Below are positions 25,332-33,687 of a DNA stretch of 39,803 nucleotides, piece by piece. Each line of letters begins with the position of its first letter. The first letter of the stretch is position 1. Made by a program: the position numbers and the translations under genes. A model generated the notes under the pieces. It saw only the letters and a program-made list of their open reading frames with translations. It was not told the origin of the DNA and searched no databases. This stretch comes from Bacillota bacterium (lineage in GTDB: Bacteria > Bacillota_A > Clostridia > Christensenellales > Aristaeellaceae). The DNA lies in the NCBI GenBank assembly GCA_023421735.1, contig JAEZSP010000083.1:1-39803 (forward strand), in the 5' to 3' direction.

Positions 25332-26309
25332 ATTAAGAATATTAAGCAGAATAAGCTCCTTACCTACGTGGTTCCAGCATATAACACAGGCAATTTGTTA
25401 AAGGAATGTATAAATTCAATTCTTTTGCAGACGTATACAAATTTTGAGTGCATTATAATTAATGATGGCTCGACGGACAATACAGGTGACCTCTGTGAGC
25501 AATTTCAAAAAACCGACGAGAGAATTCGCGTAATATCAAAGAAAAATGAGGGACTGTCCATTGCACGAAATATAGCAGTAAGGGAAGCAAAAGGTTTTTA
25601 CTTAATGTTTGTAGACAGCGACGATTATCTCATGCCGTGCAGCGCAGAAATAATGATCGAAGCGATCGAGAAAGCAGGCACAGATGCTGCAATGTGCAAG
25701 TACTTTTCTAAGGATAAACCGCCGAAGGAAGTTGGAAACGAACCGATATATGAAGTTAGGGACTCACGGTCATTATGTAGCATGGTACTCCGAGATGAAA
25801 TAGGAAGCCAGTTATGGCAGTTTATGTTCAAGAAGGAGCAGTGGGACGGAATAATCAGCCCTCCTGGGCGATTTGCCCAGGATATGATGGTGCTACATAA
25901 GGTCATCGATAAAATGAAATGCATCGCGTTGCTTGATGAGTATTTGTATCATTATTATGCTTCGCGTTCGAATAATACATCAAACGCAAAGGTAAATAGA
26001 ACAAAAGGAAGATACGACAGGTGTGTCGCCTTCTGGGGACGCCTTGAATTTGCAAAAGAAAATCAATACTCGAATGATGTTGATAAAATTCTGTTGAACG
26101 CAGTGCTGTTCTCGTTGAGGGCTCTTTCGAAGAGCGAAGCGCTTGATGGGAAGTATGTAAATGATTTTACTCTCATACAAGAATCCATAAAGCAAAATAG
26201 AAAAGCTATCATGAAATCCAGACTAATTCCGGGAAGGAAAAAATTCGCTGCACTTGCCATTTCTCGCGCACCACGCATATATGTACGTTTTAGAGCGTAT
26301 CTCCGATAG
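25332..26309 (+). CDS. Glycosyltransferase, GT2 (GT-A fold), probable ATT start
   Basis: This 325-residue GT2 enzyme has the start LLTYVVPAYNTGNLLKECINSIL, INDGSTDNTGDLCEQF, GLSIARNIAVREAKGFYLMFVDSDDYL (metal-binding DSD) and a hydrophobic C-terminal end. No ATG lies before the first core strand: the first standard codon, GTG at 25368, would cut into the TYVVPAYN strand. The in-frame ATT at 25332 sits 7 bases after GAGGAGGGAG and gives a natural N terminus (KNIKQNKLLTYVVPAYN), so I favour ATT initiation. The donor is unknown. Confidence 0.82.
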   Translation: MKNIKQNKLLTYVVPAYNTGNLLKECINSILLQTYTNFECIIINDGSTDNTGDLCEQFQKTDERIRVISKKNEGLSIARNIAVREAKGFYLMFVDSDDYLMPCSAEIMIEAIEKAGTDAAMCKYFSKDKPPKEVGNEPIYEVRDSRSLCSMVLRDEIGSQLWQFMFKKEQWDGIISPPGRFAQDMMVLHKVIDKMKCIALLDEYLYHYYASRSNNTSNAKVNRTKGRYDRCVAFWGRLEFAKENQYSNDVDKILLNAVLFSLRALSKSEALDGKYVNDFTLIQESIKQNRKAIMKSRLIPGRKKFAALAISRAPRIYVRFRAYLR

Positions 26310-26351
26310 CGTTTTGTGGATTCAGTAAACATAATAGTTGAGGAAATTTTT

Positions 26352-27554
26352 ATGAGAATTGCAGAACTTAACACCTGTGATTATGGAAGTACCGGAAATG
26401 TAATGCTTCAGACAGCAAAGGCGGCGAGAGATGCTGGAATCAATGTCACTACATTTTCGCCCAAAAAACGCGCTGTGGTGGGAGACAGGTCAGGTCATAT
26501 ATATATAGGAAATACGTATGAAAGACTTCTTCATCGCGTGCTATGTAAATATACAGGACTAAACGGATGTTTTTCAGTTGTTGCAACAACCCAGTTTATA
26601 CGTAAGCTTAAGAAAATAAACCCAGACATTATACATTTGCATAACATACATAACTGCTATGTTAATCTTCCTATGCTGTTTAGATATATCAAAAAGAATA
26701 ATATACTCACTGTTTGGACGCTTCACGACTGCTGGTCGTTTACTGGGCAGTGTCCGCATTTTCAAATTGTGGGTTGTGATAAGTGGAAAAGTGGTTGCTA
26801 TAATTGCACTCAATATAGACTGTATCCTTCTTCTTATGTCGACAGAACAAAATCCATGTGGAAATTAAAACGTAAATGGTTTACCGATGTTAAAAATATG
26901 ATTCTTGTTTCCCCGTCGATGTGGCTTGCGAACCTTGTAAAAATGTCGTACATGAAAGATTATACGATAAAGGTGATATATAATGGTGTAGACACAAATG
27001 TTTTTAAGCCTGTCCAAGGAAACTTCAAGGAAAAAAATAAAATATTCGGGTATATGGTGCTTGGTGTTGCATTTGACTGGGGCAAGCGGAAAGGATTAGA
27101 TGTATTTATAGGTCTTTCTGAGATACTTGATCCATCATACACAATTGTTCTTGTGGGTGTAAATGATGAAATATCAAACACTATTCCGAAGAACATAGTT
27201 ACGGTAAATAAGACACATGATCAGAGGCAGCTTGCCGAAATATACACTGCAGCCGATGTATTTCTTAACCCCACTAGGGAGGAAGTACTCGGGATGGTAA
27301 ATCTCGAAGCTCTTGCATGCGGTACACCTGTAATTACTTCAGATGCCGGCGGGAGTCCAGAATGTATAGACAGTAGATGCGGCGAGGTAGTAAACTGCGG
27401 AGATCTAAATGTTCTAAAGGAACGGATATACAAAGTCTGCACAGAAAAACTATATTCTGAAAATGATTGCATTAGTAGAGCAGAAAAGTTTAATGTGTGT
27501 AAAAAGTATAGAGAATATATTGAGTTGTATAGGTCAGCTTATAGAGGAGAATAA
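26352..27554 (+). CDS. Glycosyltransferase, GT4 (WcaC-like)
   Basis: This 400-residue GT-B enzyme begins MRIAELNTCDYGSTGNVMLQTAKAARDAG, typical of WcaC-like enzymes, with DIIHLHNIHNCYVNLPMLFRYI and LTVWTLHDCWSFTGQCPHF in the acceptor half. The donor half has NGVDTNVFKP, VLGVAFDWGKRKGLDVFIGL and EEVLGMVNLEALACGTPVITSDAGGSPE. The ATG at 26352 follows TGAGGAAATTTTT; the frame extends to a GTG at 26316 without need. It is followed at once by a short ATG frame (27554-27589) overlapping its stop. Confidence 0.88.
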   Translation: MRIAELNTCDYGSTGNVMLQTAKAARDAGINVTTFSPKKRAVVGDRSGHIYIGNTYERLLHRVLCKYTGLNGCFSVVATTQFIRKLKKINPDIIHLHNIHNCYVNLPMLFRYIKKNNILTVWTLHDCWSFTGQCPHFQIVGCDKWKSGCYNCTQYRLYPSSYVDRTKSMWKLKRKWFTDVKNMILVSPSMWLANLVKMSYMKDYTIKVIYNGVDTNVFKPVQGNFKEKNKIFGYMVLGVAFDWGKRKGLDVFIGLSEILDPSYTIVLVGVNDEISNTIPKNIVTVNKTHDQRQLAEIYTAADVFLNPTREEVLGMVNLEALACGTPVITSDAGGSPECIDSRCGEVVNCGDLNVLKERIYKVCTEKLYSENDCISRAEKFNVCKKYREYIELYRSAYRGE

Positions 27555-27589
27555 TGTTTATCTTTCTTACTATTGTGAAAGGCAAATAA
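27554..27589 (+). other. 11-codon minigene at a gene junction
   Basis: ATG at 27554 overlaps the preceding stop (TAATG) and is served by GAGGAG. It reads MFIFLTIVKGK and stops 2 bases before the next gene's ATG. It may couple translation of the two glycosyltransferases, or be the displaced start of the second after a small indel. Confidence 0.35.
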
Positions 27590-27591
27590 TC

Positions 27592-28758
27592 ATGACTATA
27601 TCTTTTTTTTCGAATTTTATGAATCATCATCAGCTTCCGTTGTGTCTTGCGTTGAGTGCAAATTGTGACGTAGAGTTTAAGTTCATCGCGACTACACCCG
27701 TACCTGCAGAACGTATAGACATGGGCTATTATGATATGAATTCTAAATGGAATTTTGTCATCAGAGCATATGAAAACTACGAGACATATCAGGAAGCCTT
27801 CAGGATAGTAAAAGAGAGTGATGTTGTGATTTTCGGGAACGCTCCTGAAGAATATTTTGATGAACGTATTAAAAAGAATAAATTAACATTTAGGTATTCT
27901 GAGAGACTATTTAAAAAGGGGTATTTGCGCTTGTTTTCTCCAAAATGGTTTGGAAAAAAGTGCAAAAAGCATATTCAAGTACGTAAAGAAAATGTATATA
28001 TGCTGTGCGCAAGTGCGTATACTGCTGCAGATATGTCAATAATTCATGCATATAAAAATCGTATGTTGAAATGGGGATATTTCCCTGAAGTCAAGCAGTA
28101 TAATGATATCCAGACGATTATAGATGGAAAGGAAAATGCGTCAATTCTATGGGTTTCGCGTCTGATATCTTTAAAGCACCCTGAAGCGGCGATATTCGTT
28201 GCAAAGAAGCTCAAGATGGCTGGAAGAAAATTTCATATGAATATAATAGGAAGCGGTGAGCTTAAAAACAGCCTTGCGGAAACTATTAAGCGTGAAGGGC
28301 TTGACGAATACGTGAGTATGCTAGGCTCAATGAGTCCGGATAATGTGCGCAAATATATGGAGAAATCCCAAATATTCATGTTTACGTCGGATAGGAACGA
28401 AGGTTGGGGTGCCGTCATGAATGAATCTATGAACAGCGGCTGTGCTGTGGTTGCAAGCAACGCAATAGGGTCGGTCCCGTTCCTCGTTAATGATGGAGAA
28501 AATGGTATGATATATAGAGACGGAAACATGCGTCAGTTGTACCAAAAAGTAGAGTGGTTGCTTTTACATGATTACGAGCGTGAAAAAATCGGTGCTATGG
28601 CTTATAGGACGCTTGTAGAAAAATGGAATGCAAATCAGGCAGCGGAAAGATTTTTTAAAGTTTCAAAAGCACTGCTTAATGAGCAAAGCGCGATTGGTAT
28701 GTATAAAAGTGATGTTTGCAGTGCCGCACCGATATATTCCATGAGACATTACAAGTGA
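27592..28758 (+). CDS. Glycosyltransferase, GT4
   Basis: This 388-residue protein has an N-terminal acceptor half (MTISFFSNFMNHHQLPLCLAL) and a C-terminal donor half with SILWVSRLISLKHPEAAIFVAKKL, NIIGSGELKNSLAETI, MFTSDRNEGWGAVMNESMNSGCAVVASNAIGSVPFLVNDGENG. The EGWG-x-x-x-N-E and A-x-x-S-x-G pattern marks the UDP-sugar site. The open frame extends upstream into the preceding gene; the ATG at 27592 is preferred on N-terminal homology pattern. The donor is unknown. Confidence 0.86.
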   Translation: MTISFFSNFMNHHQLPLCLALSANCDVEFKFIATTPVPAERIDMGYYDMNSKWNFVIRAYENYETYQEAFRIVKESDVVIFGNAPEEYFDERIKKNKLTFRYSERLFKKGYLRLFSPKWFGKKCKKHIQVRKENVYMLCASAYTAADMSIIHAYKNRMLKWGYFPEVKQYNDIQTIIDGKENASILWVSRLISLKHPEAAIFVAKKLKMAGRKFHMNIIGSGELKNSLAETIKREGLDEYVSMLGSMSPDNVRKYMEKSQIFMFTSDRNEGWGAVMNESMNSGCAVVASNAIGSVPFLVNDGENGMIYRDGNMRQLYQKVEWLLLHDYEREKIGAMAYRTLVEKWNANQAAERFFKVSKALLNEQSAIGMYKSDVCSAAPIYSMRHYK

Positions 28759-28799
28759 ATTCTGCTGCTTTTGGAGCAAAAATAGGCAAGAGGTTTTAT

Positions 28800-29846
28800 A
28801 TGAATAATGATATTTTTTCAGGAAAAACTCTAATGATTACCGGCGGTACTGGTTCCTTTGGTAATGCTGTCCTTAATCGTTTTCTCAAAACCGATATATG
28901 CGAAGTTCGTATTTTCTCTCGCGATGAGAAAAAGCAAGACGATATGCGACATCGCTTTCAAACTATTATGCCTGAAGTGGCGGACAAGATCAAGTTCTAT
29001 ATCGGAGACGTTCGCGACCTACGATCAGTCAAAGGAGCAATGCATGGTGTGGATTACATATTTCATGCCGCGGCGCTCAAGCAGGTGCCTTCCTGTGAGT
29101 TTTTCCCGATGGAGGCGGTTCGCACCAATGTTATCGGCACAGACAATGTGCTGACTGCGGCCATTGACGAAGGCGTAAAGGCGGTCGTATGCCTTTCAAC
29201 GGACAAGGCGGCCTATCCGATAAACGCAATGGGCATTACAAAGGCGATTGAAGAAAAGGTTGCTGTCGCAAAGTCGAGGACATCCGGTAAAACGAAAATC
29301 TATTGCACACGTTATGGAAATGTCATGTGCTCTCGCGGTTCTGTCATACCGCTTTGGATTGACCAGATTAAAGCTGGCAACGCCATAACAATTACCGAGC
29401 CGGAAATGACGCGATTCATTATGTCACTGGAAGAAGCCGTCGATCTTGTCCTCTTTGCGTTCGAGCGCGGCGAAAACGGCGATCTGCTGATTCAGAAAGC
29501 GCCGGCCTGCACTATTCAGACGCAGGCGCTGGCCGTTTGCGAGCTGTTCGGCGGCAAGAAGGAAGGCATCAAAGTTATCGGCATTCGTCACGGCGAAAAA
29601 ATGTACGAAACGCTGCTTACCAATGAGGAATGCGCGAAAGCTATTGATCTTGGAAATTTCTATCGTATACCTGCCGACAATCGCGGCTTGAACTATGATA
29701 AATATTTCAAGGACGGCGACGAGAAGCGCAATACGCTGACAGAGTTTAACTCCAACAACACGAGAATGTTGGATATCGAGGAAACCAAAGCAAAAATCGC
29801 AGCGCTTTCCTATATAAAGGACGAGCTTACGAAGTGGGGTAAATGA
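28800..29846 (+). CDS. capE: UDP-GlcNAc inverting 4,6-dehydratase/5-epimerase (CapE-like)
   Basis: This 348-residue extended SDR has the Rossmann motif TGGTGSFGNAVL, FSRDEKKQDDMR, DVRDLRSVKGAMHGVDYIFHAAALKQVPSCEFFPMEAVRTNV and the STDKAAYPINAMGITK active-site segment. By family knowledge it converts UDP-GlcNAc to a 4-keto-6-deoxy-L-sugar, the first step to UDP-L-FucNAc. CapF- and CapG-like genes follow in pathway order, the first overlapping it by 4 bases. From here the DNA becomes more GC-rich than in the glycosyltransferase region, so CapEFG may have come from a separate donor. Confidence 0.93.
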   Translation: MNNDIFSGKTLMITGGTGSFGNAVLNRFLKTDICEVRIFSRDEKKQDDMRHRFQTIMPEVADKIKFYIGDVRDLRSVKGAMHGVDYIFHAAALKQVPSCEFFPMEAVRTNVIGTDNVLTAAIDEGVKAVVCLSTDKAAYPINAMGITKAIEEKVAVAKSRTSGKTKIYCTRYGNVMCSRGSVIPLWIDQIKAGNAITITEPEMTRFIMSLEEAVDLVLFAFERGENGDLLIQKAPACTIQTQALAVCELFGGKKEGIKVIGIRHGEKMYETLLTNEECAKAIDLGNFYRIPADNRGLNYDKYFKDGDEKRNTLTEFNSNNTRMLDIEETKAKIAALSYIKDELTKWGK

Positions 29847-31069
29847 TGAATATACTTGTAACCGGCGCGAAAGGGTTTGTTGGCAAAAATCTTTGCGAAG
29901 CGCTGAAGAATATCCGCGACGGCAAGGACAGGACTCGTCCAGCACTTCAGATTGGTGAAATCTACGAATATGATGTGGATAACGCGCCTGAACTGCTGGA
30001 CGCGTATTGCGAAAAAGCCGAATTTGTATTCAATCTTGCCGGAATAAACCGACCGAAAGACCAGTCGGAGTTTATGACGGGCAATTTCGGTTTTGCGACA
30101 ACGCTGTTGGAGACGCTGAAAAAACATGAGAACAAGTGCCCTGTGATGTTTTCTTCTTCCATTCAAGCGACGCTAATCGGGCGCTATGGTGCGTCCGACT
30201 ATGGCAAATCCAAGCTTGCGGGCGAAGAACTGTTTTTTCAATACGCCCATGAAACAGACGCGCCGGTGCTGGTGTATCGCTTTCCGAACCTGTTCGGCAA
30301 GTGGTGCAGACCGAACTACAACAGCGCCGTGGCAACCTTCTGCGACAACATGGCGAACGATCTACCCATTCAGGTAAACGACAGAAGCATCGAGCTGGAG
30401 CTATTGTATATTGACGATCTGGCGGTGGAAATGCTGGACGCGCTGGAGGGCAAGGCGCATCGTTGCGACTATGACGGACTTTTTCCTGCTGCATCAGAAG
30501 ACGGCAAGTATTGCTACGTACCGACGACGCATAAAGTAACGCTCGGTGAGATTGTCAATCTGCTGGAGTCCTTCAAGGCGCAGCCCCGGACGCTTATGAT
30601 GCCGGAGATTCCGAAAAACTCTTTTGCCAAGAAGCTTTATTCCACTTATCTTTCATATCTGCCTGAGTCTGCTGTTTCTTTCCCGCTTAAGATGAATACC
30701 GATGGCCGTGGGAGTTTTACCGAGTTGCTGAAGACGGCCAACTGTGGCCAGTTCTCTGTGAATATTTCAAAACCGGGCATCACGAAAGGCCAACATTGGC
30801 ACAGCAGCAAATGGGAGTTTTTTATTGTAGTTTCTGGTCACGGGCAGATTCAAGAGCGAAAGATCGGTGTCGATGAACACGGACAGCCTTATCCCGTGTT
30901 GAACTTTGAAGTCACGGGAGGAGATATTAGGGCGGTTCAAATGTTGCCGGGATACACGCATAACATTATTAATCTGTCTGAAACGGAGAATCTCATAACG
31001 GTAATGTGGGCAAATGAAGCATTCGATCCCGATAAACCGGACACGTTTTTTGAGAAGGTAGAGGAATAA
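29843..31069 (+). CDS. capF: Bifunctional 3-epimerase/4-reductase (CapF-like)
   Basis: This 408-residue two-domain enzyme has an N-terminal SDR reductase (MNILVTGAKGFVGKNLCEAL, FVFNLAGINRPKD, YGKSKLAGEELFF) and a C-terminal cupin (about residues 280-400; FSVNISKPGITKGQHWHSSKWEFFIVVSGHGQIQ, MLPGYTHNIINLSE). The cupin epimerises C3 and the SDR reduces C4, giving UDP-2-acetamido-2,6-dideoxy-L-talose. The metal-binding histidines in GQHWHSSKWEFF are present. It overlaps CapE by 4 bases and ends one base before the CapG ORF. Confidence 0.93.
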   Translation: MMNILVTGAKGFVGKNLCEALKNIRDGKDRTRPALQIGEIYEYDVDNAPELLDAYCEKAEFVFNLAGINRPKDQSEFMTGNFGFATTLLETLKKHENKCPVMFSSSIQATLIGRYGASDYGKSKLAGEELFFQYAHETDAPVLVYRFPNLFGKWCRPNYNSAVATFCDNMANDLPIQVNDRSIELELLYIDDLAVEMLDALEGKAHRCDYDGLFPAASEDGKYCYVPTTHKVTLGEIVNLLESFKAQPRTLMMPEIPKNSFAKKLYSTYLSYLPESAVSFPLKMNTDGRGSFTELLKTANCGQFSVNISKPGITKGQHWHSSKWEFFIVVSGHGQIQERKIGVDEHGQPYPVLNFEVTGGDIRAVQMLPGYTHNIINLSETENLITVMWANEAFDPDKPDTFFEKVEE

Positions 31070-31073
31070 TTTG

Positions 31074-32234
31074 ATGATATCATTTCAGAAAAACGGTAAG
31101 CTAAAGCTGCTGATTATTGTCGGCACAAGGCCGGAGATCATAAGACTTGCCGCTGTAATCAAGAGGTGCAGGATATACTTTGATACGATATTGGCGCACA
31201 CCGGTCAGAACTATGATTACAACTTAAACGGCGTGTTCTTTCATGATCTGGAGCTGTCAGACCCCGAAGTGTATATGGATGCTGTTGGTGACACGCTTGG
31301 TCAGACGATGGGCAACATTATCGCCAAATCTTATGACTTGATGGTGGAACTAAAGCCAGACGCCGTGCTTGTGCTGGGCGATACAAACAGCTGTCTGTCG
31401 GTGATCGGCGCGAAGCGACTGCATATCCCGATCTTCCATATGGAAGCAGGCAATCGCTGTAGGGATGAGTGTTTACCGGAGGAAACCAACCGCCGGATTG
31501 TCGATATAATCTCAGATGTCAACTTGGCTTACTCCGAACATGCTCGTCGCTATTTGGCGGATTGCGGATTGCCGAAGGAGCGCACATATGTTACCGGCTC
31601 CCCCATGGCGGAGGTGCTGCACAACAATCTTCCTAAGATCAAAGCCAGCAGCATCCATACCCGTCTGGGCTTAGAGAAGAGCAAGTACATTCTGCTATCT
31701 GCGCACCGTGAGGAAAACATCGATACTGAGAAGAACTTCCTATCCCTGTTTACCGCGATCAACAGGATGGCGGAACTGTATGATATGCCCATTCTTTATT
31801 CCTGCCATCCGCGCAGCCGCAAGCGGCTGGTATCCGAAGGATTCCAGCTGGACAAACGCGTGATCCAGCACGAGCCTCTCGGCTTCCACGATTACAACTG
31901 TCTACAGATGAACGCTTTCGCAGTGGTCTCTGACAGTGGCACCCTACCGGAGGAGTCGTCTTTTTTCACCTCTGTTGGGCATCCTTTCCCAGCGATATGC
32001 ATCAGAACGTCTACAGAGCGCCCTGAAGCTCTGGATAGGGCTTGCTTTATCCTCGCCGGTATTGATGAAAAGAGCCTATTACAGGCTGTGAAAACGGCTA
32101 TAGAGTTGAACAGAATGGGCGAATATGGTACGCCTGTACCTGATTATCTCGATGAAAACGTGAGCACAAAAGTTGTTAAGATCATTCAGTCCTATACGGG
32201 TATTGTCGATAAGATGGTCTGGAGGAAAAGCTAA
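31074..32234 (+). CDS. capG: UDP-N-acetyl sugar 2-epimerase (CapG-like)
   Basis: This 386-residue protein belongs to the WecB/CapG non-hydrolysing 2-epimerase group: IIVGTRPEIIRLAAVIKR, LAHTGQNYDYNLNGVFFHDL, LVLGDTNSCLSVIGAKRLHIPIFHMEAGNRCRDECLPEETNRRIVDIISDVNL, and SDSGTLPEESSFF. In the FucNAc pathway it inverts C2 to give UDP-L-FucNAc. Two ATG codons are adjacent (31071 and 31074 frames are the same); the exact one is not decisive. It completes the three-gene cassette. Confidence 0.92.
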   Translation: MISFQKNGKLKLLIIVGTRPEIIRLAAVIKRCRIYFDTILAHTGQNYDYNLNGVFFHDLELSDPEVYMDAVGDTLGQTMGNIIAKSYDLMVELKPDAVLVLGDTNSCLSVIGAKRLHIPIFHMEAGNRCRDECLPEETNRRIVDIISDVNLAYSEHARRYLADCGLPKERTYVTGSPMAEVLHNNLPKIKASSIHTRLGLEKSKYILLSAHREENIDTEKNFLSLFTAINRMAELYDMPILYSCHPRSRKRLVSEGFQLDKRVIQHEPLGFHDYNCLQMNAFAVVSDSGTLPEESSFFTSVGHPFPAICIRTSTERPEALDRACFILAGIDEKSLLQAVKTAIELNRMGEYGTPVPDYLDENVSTKVVKIIQSYTGIVDKMVWRKS

Positions 32235-32241
32235 AGGCATT

Positions 32242-33510
32242 ATGACATCTGAATTCAAGTACCTTATGAACTTGGTCGGTAATAGCGCTCAAGGTAAAAC
32301 ACCTGCTATGCCGCCTGATTCGCTGGACTGGAATAGGCAATATCGACTGTCGAATGAACAGACGGTATCAACGCTGTTTGCGTATGCCTTAAAAACAAAT
32401 CCATCGATCCCTTGCCCAGTACAGCTTCGGGATTCTGCAATTACATCGATGCAAGGTGCCGCGATTAATAACTATATGCGCAGGCAGAGAATCCTCGCGC
32501 TTTTGCATTTATTTGAGGAGCAGGGAATTCACGCTGTACTGTTGAAAGGGTATGCCGTTGCTGTAGAATATTGCTCACCGGAATGCCGAGTTTCTGCTGA
32601 TACTGATGTATGGGTCGCGCCCACTGAGGAACAGCGAGCCTGTGAACTGTTAAAGAGACAGGGTTTTACGGTAGAACCTCGATGGAAAAACGGACATCAT
32701 GCCGTGTGTCATCACCCGACTATGGGGTGCGTCGAATTGCATGTGATCTTGTACGATGAGATTGTTGAAGATGTGTGGTTCAATAGGATGGATGGCAGCG
32801 AGTTTGTTCAAGAGCCCAATGAAAAGATGGACTGTGAAACCGACTCATACTACACCCTCGGAAAGACTGATCATCTAATCTTTTTGACACTCCATATGGT
32901 CAAGCACTTTATTATTAGCGGGATGAGTCTGCGCATGATGCTAGATGTCGCGCTGTTTATAAAGAATCATAGCAGCGAGGTTGATAACGAACGATTCTGG
33001 AACACGATGCGTAGTTTGAAGTATGATCGTTGTGTGAATACCATCCTTTGGACTATGGTACTGTACGCTGGCTTCGCTGAGTCGGATTTCATTGGAATTA
33101 GTTCAACTGCTCCAGACAATATCACGGAGATACTCGATGATCTTGAGGTTGGAGGTTCCATGGGCATTAAAGATAAAGAAAACCGCGAAGACGGCTGGCG
33201 AGCGTTTAACCGTGAAAAGTTGATGCAGAGTAAGGGCGGGATTGCATATAAGCTGTACATGATAAAATGGCAGTCCAGTTCATATATGAAAGCGCTATTT
33301 CCAGACAGCGCAGAGCTTGCCAAACGATACCCATATATTAATAAACAACCGATTCTGATACCATATGCATGGCTGAATCGTTTAATCGTGAGAGGATTTG
33401 GAATGCTAAGGCGAGGAGAGATCCGACGCCACATTGTTTCAGATGAAAACAAGTTGGCGGTAAGCGGAATAGAGCGATTTGAGTTGTTTAGACGGTTGGG
33501 GATGCTTTAG
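32242..33510 (+). CDS. Nucleotidyltransferase-family protein (PF14907-like)
   Basis: This 422-residue protein follows the NTP_transf_5 pattern: LLHLFEEQGIHAVLLKGYAVAVEYCSPECRVSADTDVWVAP, where K and the D-x-D (Asp in ADTDVWV) form the nucleotidyl-transfer site, then VCHHPTMGCVELHVILYDE and a long helical C-terminal part. Such proteins occur in Firmicute polysaccharide loci and in lasso-peptide clusters beside HprK-like kinases, where they are linked to decoration of phosphorylated peptide. Here the HprK-PqqD fusion lies about 3 kb further on, on the opposite strand. The ATG at 32242 fits the family start. Substrate unknown. Confidence 0.85.
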   Translation: MTSEFKYLMNLVGNSAQGKTPAMPPDSLDWNRQYRLSNEQTVSTLFAYALKTNPSIPCPVQLRDSAITSMQGAAINNYMRRQRILALLHLFEEQGIHAVLLKGYAVAVEYCSPECRVSADTDVWVAPTEEQRACELLKRQGFTVEPRWKNGHHAVCHHPTMGCVELHVILYDEIVEDVWFNRMDGSEFVQEPNEKMDCETDSYYTLGKTDHLIFLTLHMVKHFIISGMSLRMMLDVALFIKNHSSEVDNERFWNTMRSLKYDRCVNTILWTMVLYAGFAESDFIGISSTAPDNITEILDDLEVGGSMGIKDKENREDGWRAFNREKLMQSKGGIAYKLYMIKWQSSSYMKALFPDSAELAKRYPYINKQPILIPYAWLNRLIVRGFGMLRRGEIRRHIVSDENKLAVSGIERFELFRRLGML

Positions 33511-33525
33511 GATGTAGTGGCTAAT

Positions 33526-33597
33526 ATGCATCGTGTGCTGCGCTGGCGGGGTTCGGATTGTCAGCCCCATATCGAACTGGTAATATTTAGTGCATAA
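33526..33597 (+). other. Possible fossil RiPP leader (23 codons)
   Basis: A short frame just after the nucleotidyltransferase gene reads ...DCQPHIELVIFSA then stop. QPHIELVIFS matches QPRIELVSFS of the precursor leader at 37772-37924 in 8 of 10 positions. It has a weak ribosome site and ends where the core should follow. I read it as a truncated or decayed precursor, but chance similarity is possible. Confidence 0.35.
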
Positions 33598-33642
33598 TCG
33601 CTTGATCTCTGGTAAAATATCACTTCGCGCGTCGTCGAGGCA

Positions 33643-33662
33643 GTTAGCCAAATTTAGCTAAC
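33643..33662. promoter_or_regulatory. Near-palindromic operator-like site before the galactokinase-like gene
   Basis: GTTAGCCAAATTTAGCTAAC is an almost perfect 20-bp palindrome, 25 bases before the ATG at 33688. It may bind a sugar-responsive repressor. It could also form a short transcript hairpin without a T-run. Confidence 0.4.
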
Positions 33663-33687
33663 ATCCACGCAAACGAGAGGATTACAA

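Noticed and set aside
29424..29945. A 173-codon minus-strand frame across the CapE/CapF junction
   Set aside because: Antisense to two well-supported enzymes, with no domain or ribosome site.
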